Notes: generated from the sequence alone by a model not told the origin. A stretch of 64,000 nt of DNA from Onishia taeanensis (GCF_003268885.1 NZ_QLSX01000003.1:248001-312000); one strand, 5' to 3'. Positions 34,816-44,119 are shown, numbered from the stretch's first letter. A program made the numbers and translations.

Positions 34816-34848
34816 ATGCGCGGCCGTTCCAGTAGGAAGGTCGCGCAT
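34816..34848 (+). other. Hairpin between the TAXI gene and its permease
   Basis: ATGCGCG (34816-34822) and CGCGCAT (34842-34848) pair, extended inward by imperfect CC-TTCC/GGAAGG pairing around AGTA. There is no T-run after it, so it is more likely an mRNA-stabilising or processing hairpin than an intrinsic terminator. Confidence 0.5.
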
Positions 34849-34922
34849 TATGGTTTCTAGCCCCGGGGTATGGCCCGGGAGCCCAGGCTTTTCCGGCGAT
34901 GGATGGCAAGCAGGATGATTTC

Positions 34923-37517
34923 ATGAGCGAAGACAAAACAAGGACCTCAGCCTCGAGCGTCGATCTCGAGGACATGGTGGCGTCCTCGGACTCCGGGGCG
35001 CGAAAGCCGCCCGGACTGCCTGGCAAGGTGCTGGTGATTACGGCAGCGGTCTGGTCGTTGTTCCAGCTGTGGATCGCTTCACCGCTACCCTTCGTGCTCG
35101 AGTTCGGGGTGTTCAATGCCACCGAGTCGCGCTCGATTCACCTGGCATTTGCCCTGTTTCTGGCCTACATGGCCTATCCGGCTACCAAGAACTCCCCGCG
35201 GGACCGTATCCCCATCCAGGACTGGGTGCTTGGCCTGCTGGCGGCACTTGCCGGTGCCTACATGTTCATTTTCTACGAGCAGCTGGCCCAGCGCCCGGGG
35301 GCACCGATCATGCAGGATGTGATCGTCGGCGTCATCGGCATTCTGCTGCTGCTCGAGGCCACGCGCCGGGCGCTTGGCCCGCCGCTGATGATTGTGGCTC
35401 TGGTCTTTATCGGCTATTCGCTGGCCGGGCCCTATATGCCGGGCATTCTGTCCCATCGGGGGGTCAGCGTCTCGGGCTTGATCAACCACCAGTGGCTGAC
35501 CACTCAGGGGGTGTTCGGCATCGCGCTGGGGGTATCGACCAGCTTCGTGTTTCTGTTCGTGTTGTTTGGTGCGCTGCTCGATAAGGCTGGCGCCGGTAAC
35601 TATTTCATCAAGGTGGCTTTCTCGCTGCTCGGCCACTACAAGGGCGGTCCGGCCAAGGCGGCGGTGGTTGCTTCAGGCATGACTGGGCTGATTTCTGGCT
35701 CCTCTATCGCCAATGTGGTGACCACCGGTACCTTCACCATTCCGATGATGAAGCGGGTCGGCTTCTCCGCCGAGAAAGCGGGGGCCGTTGAGGTCGCCTC
35801 ATCGGTGAACGGTCAGATCATGCCGCCGGTGATGGGCGCTGCGGCCTTCCTGATGGTCGAGTACGTGGGCATCTCCTATGTGGAAGTCATCAAGCATGCC
35901 TTCCTGCCGGCGCTGATTTCCTACATCGCACTGGTCTATATCGTCCACCTCGAGGCCCTCAAGGCCAATATGCAGGGGCTTGAGAGCAGCAACCCGCCGA
36001 AGCCGCTGGTACGCAAGGTCATTGGCTTCCTGGGCGGTCTCTTGCTGATGATGATCACCGCCCTGGTGGTCTATTACGGCTTGGGCTGGCTCAAACCGGT
36101 ACTGGGCGAGGCAACCCCCTGGGTGGTGGCTGCGGGGCTGTCGGTAATCTACATCGCCTTGCTCAAGGTTGGCTCCAGCTACCCTGAGCTCGAGACCGAT
36201 GATCCCAATGCACCGGTGGTCAAGCTGCCCCAGACGCGCCCGACCGTGATGGTGGGTCTGCAGTTCATCCTGCCAGTGGTGGTGCTGGTCTGGTGCCTGA
36301 TGGTCGAGCGACTGTCGCCAGGGCTGTCGGCCTTCTGGGCCACGGTGTTCATGACCTTCATCATTGTCACCCAGCGCCCGATCATGGCGATCTTCCGCGG
36401 TCAGAGCGATTTTACCGCAGACATCAAGGCAGGCTTCCTCGACCTGTGGGATGGCCTGGTCACCGGTGCCCGCAACATGATCGGCATCGGTATCGCCACT
36501 GCCACTGCCGGCATCATTGTCGGGGCCGTATCGCAGACCGGCGTCGGCCTGGTGCTCGCCGACGTGGTCGAGATCCTGTCGATGGGCAACCTGATGCTGA
36601 TCCTGATGCTCACCGCGGTGCTGAGCCTGATCCTCGGCATGGGCCTGCCGACTACCGCCAACTACATCGTGGTCTCGGCGCTGCTGGCGCCGGTCATCGT
36701 GACCTTGGGTGAGCAGAATGGCCTGCTGGTGCCACTGATCGCCGTGCATCTGTTCGTGTTCTATTTCGGCATCATGGCCGACGTTACGCCACCCGTGGGG
36801 TTGGCATCCTTTGCTGCCGCTGCCGTATCGGGGGGGGACCCGCTGCGTACCGGTTTCCAGGCGTTCTACTACAGCCTGCGGACTGCTGCGTTGCCTTTCC
36901 TGTTCATCTTCAATACTGACCTGTTGTTGATCGACGTGACCTTCCTGCAGGGCATTCTGGTCTTCGTGGTGGCGACAATCGCCATGCTGATCTTTGCCGC
37001 GGCGACCCAGGGCTTCATGCTCACCCGCAACCGCTGGTACGAAAGTATCCTGCTGCTGCTGGTGGCCTTCACGCTGTTCCGTCCGGGCTTCTGGATGGAC
37101 ATGATCCACGATCCCTACCAGTCGATACCGCCGAGCCAGTTCGTCCAGGCCTTGGGTGAGATGGATGATGACAGCACGCTGCGTGTGCAGGTGGCGGGTA
37201 AGGACGCCTATGGTGATCCACTGACCACCTACATGACACTGCCGGTGCCGGAAGGCGAGACGGGGGAAGAGCGCCTGTCCAACTTCGGCCTGGAGCTACT
37301 GGTCAAGGATGAAAGCCTGGTCGTCGATATGGTCGCCTTCGGCAGTCAGGCCGAGAAACTTGGCTTCGACTTCGATCAGAAGATCATCGAGGTGCTGGCG
37401 CCTGTGGATCGCTGGTCCAAGGAGTGGATGTGGATTCCGGCCCTCGGGGTCTTTGCGTTGATCGTGCTTATGCAGCGGCGTCGCCGCGATGGCTCGGCCA
37501 AACCGGCGTCCGCCTAA
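34923..37517 (+). CDS. TRAP transporter fused permease (4TM/12TM)
   Basis: An 864-residue membrane protein fusing the small and large TRAP permease subunits, the form that pairs with TAXI binding proteins. The N-terminal part (about 30-180) has four helices. The large part starts around residue 190 and includes SGMTGLISGSSIANVVTTGTFTIPMMKRVGFSAEKAGAVEVASSVNGQIMPPVMGAAAFLM and LSLILGMGLPTTANYIVVSALLAPVI. A soluble C-terminal region of about 130 residues ends in one last helix. The ATG at 34923 has AGGATG upstream. Substrate and ion coupling are inferred from the family. Confidence 0.93.
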   Translation: MSEDKTRTSASSVDLEDMVASSDSGARKPPGLPGKVLVITAAVWSLFQLWIASPLPFVLEFGVFNATESRSIHLAFALFLAYMAYPATKNSPRDRIPIQDWVLGLLAALAGAYMFIFYEQLAQRPGAPIMQDVIVGVIGILLLLEATRRALGPPLMIVALVFIGYSLAGPYMPGILSHRGVSVSGLINHQWLTTQGVFGIALGVSTSFVFLFVLFGALLDKAGAGNYFIKVAFSLLGHYKGGPAKAAVVASGMTGLISGSSIANVVTTGTFTIPMMKRVGFSAEKAGAVEVASSVNGQIMPPVMGAAAFLMVEYVGISYVEVIKHAFLPALISYIALVYIVHLEALKANMQGLESSNPPKPLVRKVIGFLGGLLLMMITALVVYYGLGWLKPVLGEATPWVVAAGLSVIYIALLKVGSSYPELETDDPNAPVVKLPQTRPTVMVGLQFILPVVVLVWCLMVERLSPGLSAFWATVFMTFIIVTQRPIMAIFRGQSDFTADIKAGFLDLWDGLVTGARNMIGIGIATATAGIIVGAVSQTGVGLVLADVVEILSMGNLMLILMLTAVLSLILGMGLPTTANYIVVSALLAPVIVTLGEQNGLLVPLIAVHLFVFYFGIMADVTPPVGLASFAAAAVSGGDPLRTGFQAFYYSLRTAALPFLFIFNTDLLLIDVTFLQGILVFVVATIAMLIFAAATQGFMLTRNRWYESILLLLVAFTLFRPGFWMDMIHDPYQSIPPSQFVQALGEMDDDSTLRVQVAGKDAYGDPLTTYMTLPVPEGETGEERLSNFGLELLVKDESLVVDMVAFGSQAEKLGFDFDQKIIEVLAPVDRWSKEWMWIPALGVFALIVLMQRRRRDGSAKPASA

Positions 37518-37531
37518 CAGAGGGTTAGACC

Positions 37532-37960
37532 ATGTATCAGAAAATCCTGCTGCCGCTGGATCTCAACGAGGAGGCGTCCTGGGAAAGGGCGCTGCCCACC
37601 GCCTTGGCCTTGTGTCACACCTTCGGCGCCTCGCTGCACCTGGTGACCGTGCTGCCTGACTATCGCATGCCGCTGGTCGGGTCCTATTTCCCCGCTGACT
37701 TCAGTGAGAAGGCACACAAGGCGCTAACCGATGCTCAGCACGCGTTCGTGCAGCAGCACATACCCAGCGATATCAACGTGCAATGTGCTATCGCCGAGGG
37801 CTCGCCCTGGGAAGCGATCATCGAGACCGCCAAGAAGCTCGATATCGATCTGGTGGTCATGGCCTCGCACAACAAGCGCAAGTTCGCCGACTACGTACTC
37901 GGCCCCAATGCCGAACATGTGGTGCATCACAGCAAGATGTCGGTGATGGTCGTGCGCTGA
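37532..37960 (+). CDS. UspA-family protein linked to the TRAP transporter (TeaD-like)
   Basis: A 142-residue universal stress protein. The N-terminal MYQKILLPLDLNE and the C-terminal IDLVVMASHNKRKFADYVLGPNAEHVVHHSKMSVMVVR are typical of the nucleotide-binding Usp fold. Halomonas elongata TeaD, an ATP-binding Usp that modulates the ectoine TRAP transporter TeaABC, has the same genomic position after TRAP genes. Here it starts 14 bp after the fused permease, so a regulatory link is likely. The strong hairpin that follows ends the operon. Confidence 0.88.
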   Translation: MYQKILLPLDLNEEASWERALPTALALCHTFGASLHLVTVLPDYRMPLVGSYFPADFSEKAHKALTDAQHAFVQQHIPSDINVQCAIAEGSPWEAIIETAKKLDIDLVVMASHNKRKFADYVLGPNAEHVVHHSKMSVMVVR

Positions 37961-37990
37961 TTCATCGACGGACACGCCGCTAAGCAAGTC

Positions 37991-38027
37991 GCCAACCCCC
38001 GAACGGTTCTGCCGTTCGGGGGTTGGC
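37991..38027. terminator. Strong hairpin after uspA
   Basis: GCCAACCCCCGAACGG and CCGTTCGGGGGTTGGC are perfectly complementary over 16 bp around TTCTG, then GTTTCT follows. This is the clearest terminator hairpin in the window. Confidence 0.85.
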
Positions 38028-38248
38028 GTTTCTGGGACCTGCCAGGCACCCGTGGGTCGACCCTGATCGAGGATAAGCGCCGGTAGGGGCAACTCTTCAC
38101 CCCCTCGTCTACATTGAAAAAAGCACTATTGAAAAAACGTTAGGAGATCTTGCCTTGCAGGCCAGTGCGCTCCCGTGGACGTCGCCGGGTGCGGCGCCCG
38201 GATAAGGCTTGAGGGTGACCATCTTCGCGACCGGTTGAGGGGTATGCC

Positions 38249-39064
38249 ATGAATGCAGCTGCCACGAAGGGCCCCAAGCCTTCCGACTACAGCGTCAAGA
38301 TCAGCATCAATCCGGTGGGCATGGATAGACCTAGAGCCTGGCTGGTTTCCGGTTTTCAGGACTTTCGCGATGCCACGGTCGTCAGCTTGGCCTATGGCAT
38401 GTTCTGGGTGGGCCTTAGCCTGGCGACGACCCTGGCGGCGTTTACCCTCGACCTCTGGCACTGGCTGCTGCCGTTGGTGGCCGGCTTCATGTTCCTTGGC
38501 CCCCTGGTGGCGGTAGGTGCCTACGGGATCAGTCGTGCCCTCGAGGAACACCGGACACCGACCATGGGCGATGCCTTCGGTGCCTGGAGCGCCCATACTG
38601 GGCAACTGGCGATGATGGGCCTGATGATGATGATCTTCTTCCTCGCCTGGATTCGGCTGGCGACGCTGCTGTTCGCGCTTTTCTTTGGTTTCGAAGTGCC
38701 AAGCCCCGATACGCTCTACACCTCCTTGCTGACCACCTCAGAAGGGCTGAGCATGCTGCTGGTCGGCACGGCGGCGGGTGCGGTACTGGCCTTCGGAGCA
38801 TTCTCGATCAGTGTCGTCGCCATTCCGACACTGATGGATCAGGACCTGACCTTCATGGAGGGCATCGAGGCCAGCCTCAAGGCCGTGGCGCAGAATTTCC
38901 GTCCCATGCTGCTATGGGCGGCGATTCTTACTGGCAGCGTACTGCTTGGCGTGGTGACCTTCTACATAGGCCTGGCCGTGATCCTGCCGGTGCTGGGTCA
39001 TGCCAGTTGGCATGCCTACGAAGACCTGGTAAAGGTCGAGATCATCGAGCCTCCGACCCCCTGA
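38249..39064 (+). CDS. DUF2189 family membrane protein
   Basis: A 271-residue inner-membrane protein of the DUF2189 family (cytochrome c oxidase-like annotation in some databases), function unknown. About six hydrophobic segments are visible, and the family pieces WLVSGFQDFRDATVVSLAYGMFW and FMFLGPLVAVGAYGISRALEEHRTPTMGDAF are present. GAGGGG precedes the ATG. Upstream lies an AT-rich stretch with a direct repeat of ATTGAAAAAA (38113-38122, 38128-38137), probably part of its promoter. It appears to be a single gene. Confidence 0.85.
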   Translation: MNAAATKGPKPSDYSVKISINPVGMDRPRAWLVSGFQDFRDATVVSLAYGMFWVGLSLATTLAAFTLDLWHWLLPLVAGFMFLGPLVAVGAYGISRALEEHRTPTMGDAFGAWSAHTGQLAMMGLMMMIFFLAWIRLATLLFALFFGFEVPSPDTLYTSLLTTSEGLSMLLVGTAAGAVLAFGAFSISVVAIPTLMDQDLTFMEGIEASLKAVAQNFRPMLLWAAILTGSVLLGVVTFYIGLAVILPVLGHASWHAYEDLVKVEIIEPPTP

Positions 39065-39197
39065 GTGTTTAGGCAACTGGCCCAACATTGGCGGTCTTCG
39101 GTAAGCTATGCAGGCGAATCTCGTTGACGATGTCGTGTGGCGTCGAGCGTAGAGCGCTCCACGCCATGCTTACTCCTGCCAGCAAGGACTGCTTGCC

Positions 39198-40025
39198 ATG
39201 ACCACCTCTTCCCTGCGTTTGTCTGCTCTTTATCGCTATCCGCTCAAGTCTTGTGCTGGAGAGGCGCTCGAACGTGCCCAGGTGCATCAGGAAGGAATTG
39301 TTGGGGATCGGCGCCTGATGTTGGCTCGGCCCGATGGGCGCTTCATCACGGCACGGACGCATCCCCGACTGGAGCTGATGCAGGTTCGGCTAGGTGAAAG
39401 AACAGTGGTGCTGCGTTTCCCCGGGCATCAGGATATCGAGCTGGTCCGGGCGGATTTCGCTCTGGCACCATTTGCGACCGAGGTATGGGGTGACCGCTTC
39501 GAAGCGCTGACGACCTCGCAAGAAGCCGATGCCTGGTGCAGTGAGGTATTGGGTGAGGCGGTCCAGCTGCTATGTATCGGCGAGCGTTCACCGCGCTATC
39601 GCCAATCGATCGACCAGCGGGTCGGGTTCGCCGACGGCTACCCGCTGCTTCTGATCGGTCAAGGGTCACTTGCCGACCTTAATGCCCGCCTGGCTCATTC
39701 ACAGGGAACGTCAGAGGGTAAGCCTCACATCATGGCCCAGTTTCGTCCCAACCTGGTGGTGGCAGGTAGCGATGCCTTTGCCGAGGATGGCTGGCAGCGG
39801 CTGCGTATTGGGGAGGTAGAGCTTGGCGTTGCAGAACCCTGCTCGCGTTGCGCGATGATTACCGTCGATCCGGCCACTGGGACCTTTTTGCCTGGCAAGG
39901 AACCGCTCAAGACGCTGGCGACCTATCGACGAGGTGAGAAGGGAAAAGTGCTGTTTGGTCAAAATCTGGTGGTGCTGAAAGAAGGCCGTTTGGCGCTCGG
40001 TGACGAGGTCGAAATCCTGGCATGA
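39198..40025 (+). CDS. MOSC-domain protein, YcbX-like without ferredoxin domain
   Basis: A 275-residue MOSC-domain protein. The N-terminal beta-barrel domain (LSALYRYPLKSCAGEALERAQV, GDRRLMLARPDGRFITARTHPRLELM) is followed by the MOSC core with FRPNLVVAGSDAFAEDGW and the conserved cysteine segment VAEPCSRCAMITVD. This resembles E. coli YcbX, a molybdenum-cofactor enzyme reducing N-hydroxylated compounds, but lacks YcbX's C-terminal ferredoxin domain. An electron partner must therefore come from elsewhere. It is followed 71 bp later by a small molybdopterin-fold protein, which supports a shared theme. Confidence 0.87.
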   Translation: MTTSSLRLSALYRYPLKSCAGEALERAQVHQEGIVGDRRLMLARPDGRFITARTHPRLELMQVRLGERTVVLRFPGHQDIELVRADFALAPFATEVWGDRFEALTTSQEADAWCSEVLGEAVQLLCIGERSPRYRQSIDQRVGFADGYPLLLIGQGSLADLNARLAHSQGTSEGKPHIMAQFRPNLVVAGSDAFAEDGWQRLRIGEVELGVAEPCSRCAMITVDPATGTFLPGKEPLKTLATYRRGEKGKVLFGQNLVVLKEGRLALGDEVEILA

Positions 40026-40096
40026 TTCGGCCCCTGACCCGCGTGCAACGATCGCGTAGGGTGGGAGCATGCATTCTGGACCGTCGGAGGTTTTGT

Positions 40097-40612
40097 ATGA
40101 ATCCGATCGCCCACTCCCTGGCCTGGTGCCTGCTTGCAGGCCTTAGCGTTCTCCCCGCTCACGCCGATCCACTGTCCTTGCCCAAACCTGAAGGAAAGGT
40201 GCTGCTCGAAATCAGCGGCGACATTCGCTACACCAACGCCGGCGACAAGGCCCGCTTCGATCGAGAGATGCTTCGTGCGCTGCCTAATCGGGTCGTGAGT
40301 ACCCACACACCCTGGACCGACCAAGAACGGAAATTCCGTGGCCCGCTGATTCGGGATCTGTTGTCCCGTATAGGCGCTCACGGCGACCAGCTGCGAGTCG
40401 AAGCCCTGAACCATTTCTCGGGACAGATACCGGTCAGTGATGTTCAGGATTACGCTGTGATCCTGGCCATGACCATGGACGGTGAGCCATTGGCGATTCG
40501 CGACTTCGGGCCACTCTTCGTGTTATACCCCTTCGATGAGAACCCTGAGCTCAATACCGAGAATATCCGCTATCGAAGTGTATGGCAGGTTGCCAAGATC
40601 CATGTCCACTGA
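40097..40612 (+). CDS. Small periplasmic protein with molybdopterin-oxidoreductase-like fold, no cysteine ligand
   Basis: A 171-residue exported protein. The signal peptide ends near AHADPLS. The rest resembles a short oxidoreductase molybdopterin-binding (sulfite-oxidase-type) domain: GKVLLEISGDI, TPWTDQERKFRGPLIRDLLSRIGA and AVILAMTMDGEPLAIRDFGPLFVLYP. The only cysteine is in the signal peptide, so the usual molybdenum-ligating Cys is absent. A binding or sensory role is more likely than catalysis. It precedes the hybrid kinase by 39 bp. GGAGG stands before the ATG at 40097. Confidence 0.7.
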   Translation: MNPIAHSLAWCLLAGLSVLPAHADPLSLPKPEGKVLLEISGDIRYTNAGDKARFDREMLRALPNRVVSTHTPWTDQERKFRGPLIRDLLSRIGAHGDQLRVEALNHFSGQIPVSDVQDYAVILAMTMDGEPLAIRDFGPLFVLYPFDENPELNTENIRYRSVWQVAKIHVH

Positions 40613-40651
40613 GCAGTATCGATACCCTCCATCCCAACGGCATTCGGCGTC

Positions 40652-42928
40652 ATGCTTCGCTACCCGCTACGCCTGAAACTCGGCGCCGCCGCGGTGCTGG
40701 TATTCTTCATGGCCGCGGTGGTCGTTGCCGGCATGGTCGTATGGCGACAGGAAGGCCTGGCCGCCAGCGTAGGCGGGGATGCGACCTGGGCAGCCTACAA
40801 GCTGGACCGGGATGCTATCCAGCTACGCGATCGGCTCAACGAAGCCGAGGATCTCGAGTCGTTACACGTCAAGTTCGAGCTGCTCTATAGCCGGCTCAAC
40901 CTTCTGCAACGCGGTGAGATTAGTGAGCTTTTTAGGCGTATCGACGACCAGGCGGGCCTGGTACCTGCCATCGCAACCCAGATGGATATTCTGGACCTGC
41001 AGTTTGGCGGTCTAGAGCGCCTGGACGAAGCGTCGCGTCGGTCGCTGCAGGCAGCGCTTGATCCCTTGATCGATCTCAGCCAGCAGCTGGTAATTACGAC
41101 CAACACCTATCTGGCTGACGCCAAGCAGCAAGAGCGAAAAGCCCTGCAGCTGCTTCACTGGGTGCTGCTTGTCATGCTGGGGTTGATGAGCCTTTCGATC
41201 CTGATGGTGACGCGGTTTCTCTTTCGCGAGGCCCGGGAGAATGCGGCGTCTCGGCGCGACCAGGAAGTGCTGAGACGCCGTCTCGAGGAGGCGGCGCAAA
41301 AGTCTCAGGCTGCTAATGAAGCCAAATCCGAGTTCCTGGCCACCGTCAGTCACGAGATTCGCACGCCGCTCAATGGCGTGATCGGCATGAGCGAGATGCT
41401 GCGCGGCCGACCACTGGATCCTTCCTCGCGACGCTATGCCGAGATCATCCATGACAGCGCTGACAAGCTTCTCGTATTGATCAATGACATTCTCGACTTC
41501 TCCCGCATCGAATCCGGTCGGCTCGAGCTCGAGCAGGTCGATTTTTCGCTGCAGGAGCTGATCGATTCAGCCGTTCGCCTCTTCGAGCCGCGGGCCACCT
41601 ACAAGAACATCATCCTGACGGCTCGGCTTGCCGAGGACGTGCCCGAGCGGCTGAAGGGCGACCCAGGTCGGCTTCGGCAAGTGCTCCTCAACCTGCTTTC
41701 CAATGCTATCAAGTTCACTGAGCAGGGCGAGGTCTCGGTGCTGGTGGCCTACTCGTCTTTGCAAGAACGACTGCATGTATCGGTCAGCGATAGTGGCCCA
41801 GGGATTCCCAGCAGCCAGCAGCATCGCCTGTTCGAGCCCTTTCGGCAGGGCGATGCCTCCACCGCGCGCCGCTTCGGGGGCAGCGGTTTGGGGCTGGTGA
41901 TCTGCAGGCGCCTGGTGAGCGCCATGGACGGAGAAATAGACTTCGTCAGCCGAATTGGCGAGGGTAGCTGCTTCTGGTTCAAGGTGCCATTGCCGCGCGT
42001 CCCTGTGCCTGAGGGTGCGAGGGAAAAAGACACCCAGGAGGTTTTGCCCGCCTTGCCACCTGGCCAGCGGCTGCTAGTCGTCGAAGATAACGAAATCAAT
42101 CAGCAGGTGGCGCATATCATGCTGTCGCGTCTGGGGTGTCAGGTCGATATTGCCTCGTCGGGTGATGAGGCGCTCAGAATGACCCAGGCCGAGCCCTATG
42201 CCTTGATTTTTATGGATGTGCAGATGCCGCTGATGGACGGGCTTGAAGTGACGCGACAGTTGCGCAAGCGCCGCGACTGGTGTGCCGAGGTGCCGATCGT
42301 TGCCATGACGGCCGGCACCTTTGGTGACGAGCGGTCGCGCTGTCTGGAGGCGGGCATGAACGACTATATGGTCAAGCCGCTTGCCAGTGCTCAACTGCTC
42401 AAGACGCTGCATCTCTATATTGGCCAGTCAGCCGAGCCCGCGACGGGGCAGGCGGATATTGAGGATGCCAGCGAACAGCCTGTCAACGAAGCGGCTGATC
42501 CAATTGATGCTAACGCAGAAGGCCATCATTGGCTGGCACTGGAGGCACTCGATGAACTGCTCGAGCACATCGAGATAGAGGGCGCCAGACAGTTGGTGGG
42601 CATCTATCGTCGCCAGTTGCCGGATCGCCGGGAGGCCCTGTTGACGGCTGTCGGCGATGGACAGGCCGAGCAAGTCATGCAGCTTGCGCACTTGATGAAG
42701 GGCGAAGCGCTCAGCCTTGGCCTGGTGCAGGTCGGGGAGCGGGCCAGGGCGCTTGAAGCCGCGGCAAAGGAATCACGGCACGTTGAGATGCCAACGTTAC
42801 TGCTCGCGCTTGATCACTGCCTGGCTCCTTCGCTCGCCGCCTTGGATGCCTGGCTTGACGGCATCGACAGCCGCCAGTCGTCAACCAGCCAGACCAGTTC
42901 GCCGAGGGGCGGTAATGAACCGACCTGA
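40652..42928 (+). CDS. Tripartite hybrid sensor histidine kinase
   Basis: A 758-residue membrane-bound kinase. Two transmembrane helices (about 11-31 and 169-190) frame a periplasmic helical sensor domain. The cytosolic part has the phospho-acceptor H234 (SHEIRTPLNG), the ATPase boxes around N351 (LLSNAIKFT) and GGSGLGL, a receiver domain with D522 (FMDVQMP), and a C-terminal Hpt domain with H680 (AHLMKGEALSLG). This is the BarA/TorS-type phosphorelay design. No response regulator is adjacent, so the output partner lies elsewhere. The neighbouring exported protein could deliver the signal in the periplasm. The ribosome-binding site is weak. Confidence 0.9.
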   Translation: MLRYPLRLKLGAAAVLVFFMAAVVVAGMVVWRQEGLAASVGGDATWAAYKLDRDAIQLRDRLNEAEDLESLHVKFELLYSRLNLLQRGEISELFRRIDDQAGLVPAIATQMDILDLQFGGLERLDEASRRSLQAALDPLIDLSQQLVITTNTYLADAKQQERKALQLLHWVLLVMLGLMSLSILMVTRFLFREARENAASRRDQEVLRRRLEEAAQKSQAANEAKSEFLATVSHEIRTPLNGVIGMSEMLRGRPLDPSSRRYAEIIHDSADKLLVLINDILDFSRIESGRLELEQVDFSLQELIDSAVRLFEPRATYKNIILTARLAEDVPERLKGDPGRLRQVLLNLLSNAIKFTEQGEVSVLVAYSSLQERLHVSVSDSGPGIPSSQQHRLFEPFRQGDASTARRFGGSGLGLVICRRLVSAMDGEIDFVSRIGEGSCFWFKVPLPRVPVPEGAREKDTQEVLPALPPGQRLLVVEDNEINQQVAHIMLSRLGCQVDIASSGDEALRMTQAEPYALIFMDVQMPLMDGLEVTRQLRKRRDWCAEVPIVAMTAGTFGDERSRCLEAGMNDYMVKPLASAQLLKTLHLYIGQSAEPATGQADIEDASEQPVNEAADPIDANAEGHHWLALEALDELLEHIEIEGARQLVGIYRRQLPDRREALLTAVGDGQAEQVMQLAHLMKGEALSLGLVQVGERARALEAAAKESRHVEMPTLLLALDHCLAPSLAALDAWLDGIDSRQSSTSQTSSPRGGNEPT

Positions 42929-42987
42929 AGTCGGAAGTCTGAAGCGGGAAATGTCACCAGCATTGGCCTGAAGGGCGTTCGTGTCGC

Positions 42988-43977
42988 TCACCCGCCGGGC
43001 GGCAGCCGCCGGCGCAGGGCGCGTTCCACCACCACCTGGCCGGGGTGATAGTCGCCATGGGCGGCGGCGATGGCGCGATCGAGCGTCAGTTCGGCGATCC
43101 GGTCATGCTGCTGAGGCAGCGAGTTAACCGGCAGCGGCAGGAAATCCAGCAGTCGATCATCGCCGAAGGTGGCCAGGCGCAGCGACGGCGGCAGGCCACC
43201 GCTCTCCAGAAGCTCATCCAGCACGCCATCGAGCAGCGTATAGGAGGCGGTGACCAGCGCGTCCGGCATGCCCTCCTTGAGCAGCTCGCGCATCAGCCGC
43301 GCGCCTTCCTGGCGGTCATAGCGGACCGCGCTGCGGGTCATGGCCTGGCAGTGGTGGCCCTCTAGGGCCTCGTGGAAGCCCGCCAGTCGCTCGGTGCTGA
43401 TCGATAGTTGAGGTACGGCGTCGAACCAGGCAACTCGCTCGAGCTCCGGGGTGAGAACCGAGCGGGTCAGCGCCTTGGCAGCCGACTGGTTGTTGCTGAC
43501 CACGCTGACGAAGCGTTGCGGATCCAGCGCACGATCGACGGCGATGACCGGCAGGCCGCCGTCCATCAGCTCAGCATAGAAGGGGTCGTCCATCGCCAGG
43601 CAACTGGCCACTATCAGCACCTCGCAACGCTGGGCACGCAGGGCGCGAGCCAGCTCGCGTTCGCTTTCCGGATTATCTTCGGAGCCGGCGATCAGCAGCT
43701 GATAGCCCCGGCGTCGCGCCCCTTGTTCTAGGCGCTTGGCGAGCAGGGCGTAGCTCGCATTCTCCAGGTCGGGAATGATCAGCCCAATGGTGCGACTGGC
43801 GCCGCGGCGCAGCGCCGCGGCCTGGGCATCGATTCGGTAGTGGTGCTGCTCGACCACCGCCATGACCCGGTCGACGGTCTCCTGACTGATGCGTCGTTCC
43901 TTGGCCTTGCCGTTGATGACATAGCTTGCCGTGGTCCGGGAAACGCCGGACAGGCGAGCGATTTCTGCGAGCGTCAT
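42988..43977 (-). CDS. cra: Catabolite repressor/activator Cra (FruR)
   Basis: A 329-residue LacI-family regulator closely resembling Cra/FruR. The N-terminus MTLAEIARLSGVSRTTASYVINGKAKERRIS is the FruR helix-turn-helix and hinge, and DLENASYALLAKRLEQGARRRGYQLLIAGSEDNPESE is typical of its sugar-binding domain. It is expected to be released from DNA by fructose-1-phosphate. It is divergent from fruBKA, and two Cra-like operators lie in the gap. AAGGGAT precedes the ATG. Confidence 0.93.
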   Translation of the reverse strand: MTLAEIARLSGVSRTTASYVINGKAKERRISQETVDRVMAVVEQHHYRIDAQAAALRRGASRTIGLIIPDLENASYALLAKRLEQGARRRGYQLLIAGSEDNPESERELARALRAQRCEVLIVASCLAMDDPFYAELMDGGLPVIAVDRALDPQRFVSVVSNNQSAAKALTRSVLTPELERVAWFDAVPQLSISTERLAGFHEALEGHHCQAMTRSAVRYDRQEGARLMRELLKEGMPDALVTASYTLLDGVLDELLESGGLPPSLRLATFGDDRLLDFLPLPVNSLPQQHDRIAELTLDRAIAAAHGDYHPGQVVVERALRRRLPPGG

Positions 43978-44071
43978 GGTGATCCCTTGTGTGCGATGCG
44001 GCTCATTCTACTCCAGCCCTTGGCATCACCGGCTACGCCCAAGGTCGTAGCCGATCCTGCTTGATAAATGG

Positions 44072-44087
44072 CCTGACTCGATCCAGC
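44072..44087. promoter_or_regulatory. Cra operator, weaker site
   Basis: CCTGACTCGATCCAGC matches the E. coli Cra consensus GCTGAAACGATTCAGC at 12 of 16 positions. It lies 125 bp before fruB. Confidence 0.5.
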
Positions 44088-44103
44088 ATTGTACGAAACC
44101 TTA

Positions 44104-44119
44104 GGTGACACGATTCAGC
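44104..44119. promoter_or_regulatory. Cra operator, stronger site
   Basis: GGTGACACGATTCAGC matches the Cra consensus at 14 of 16 positions. It sits 93 bp before fruB and 32 bp from the first site, giving a tandem pair for repression of fruBKA. Confidence 0.7.

Noticed and set aside
35799-37109. 436-codon open frame opposite the TAXI permease
   Set aside because: Same Gln/His/Asp-rich antisense pattern as opposite other membrane genes.
37961-38248. Small RNA gene in the gap after uspA
   Set aside because: The only strong structure is the operon terminator; the direct repeat of ATTGAAAAAA is more simply promoter sequence.
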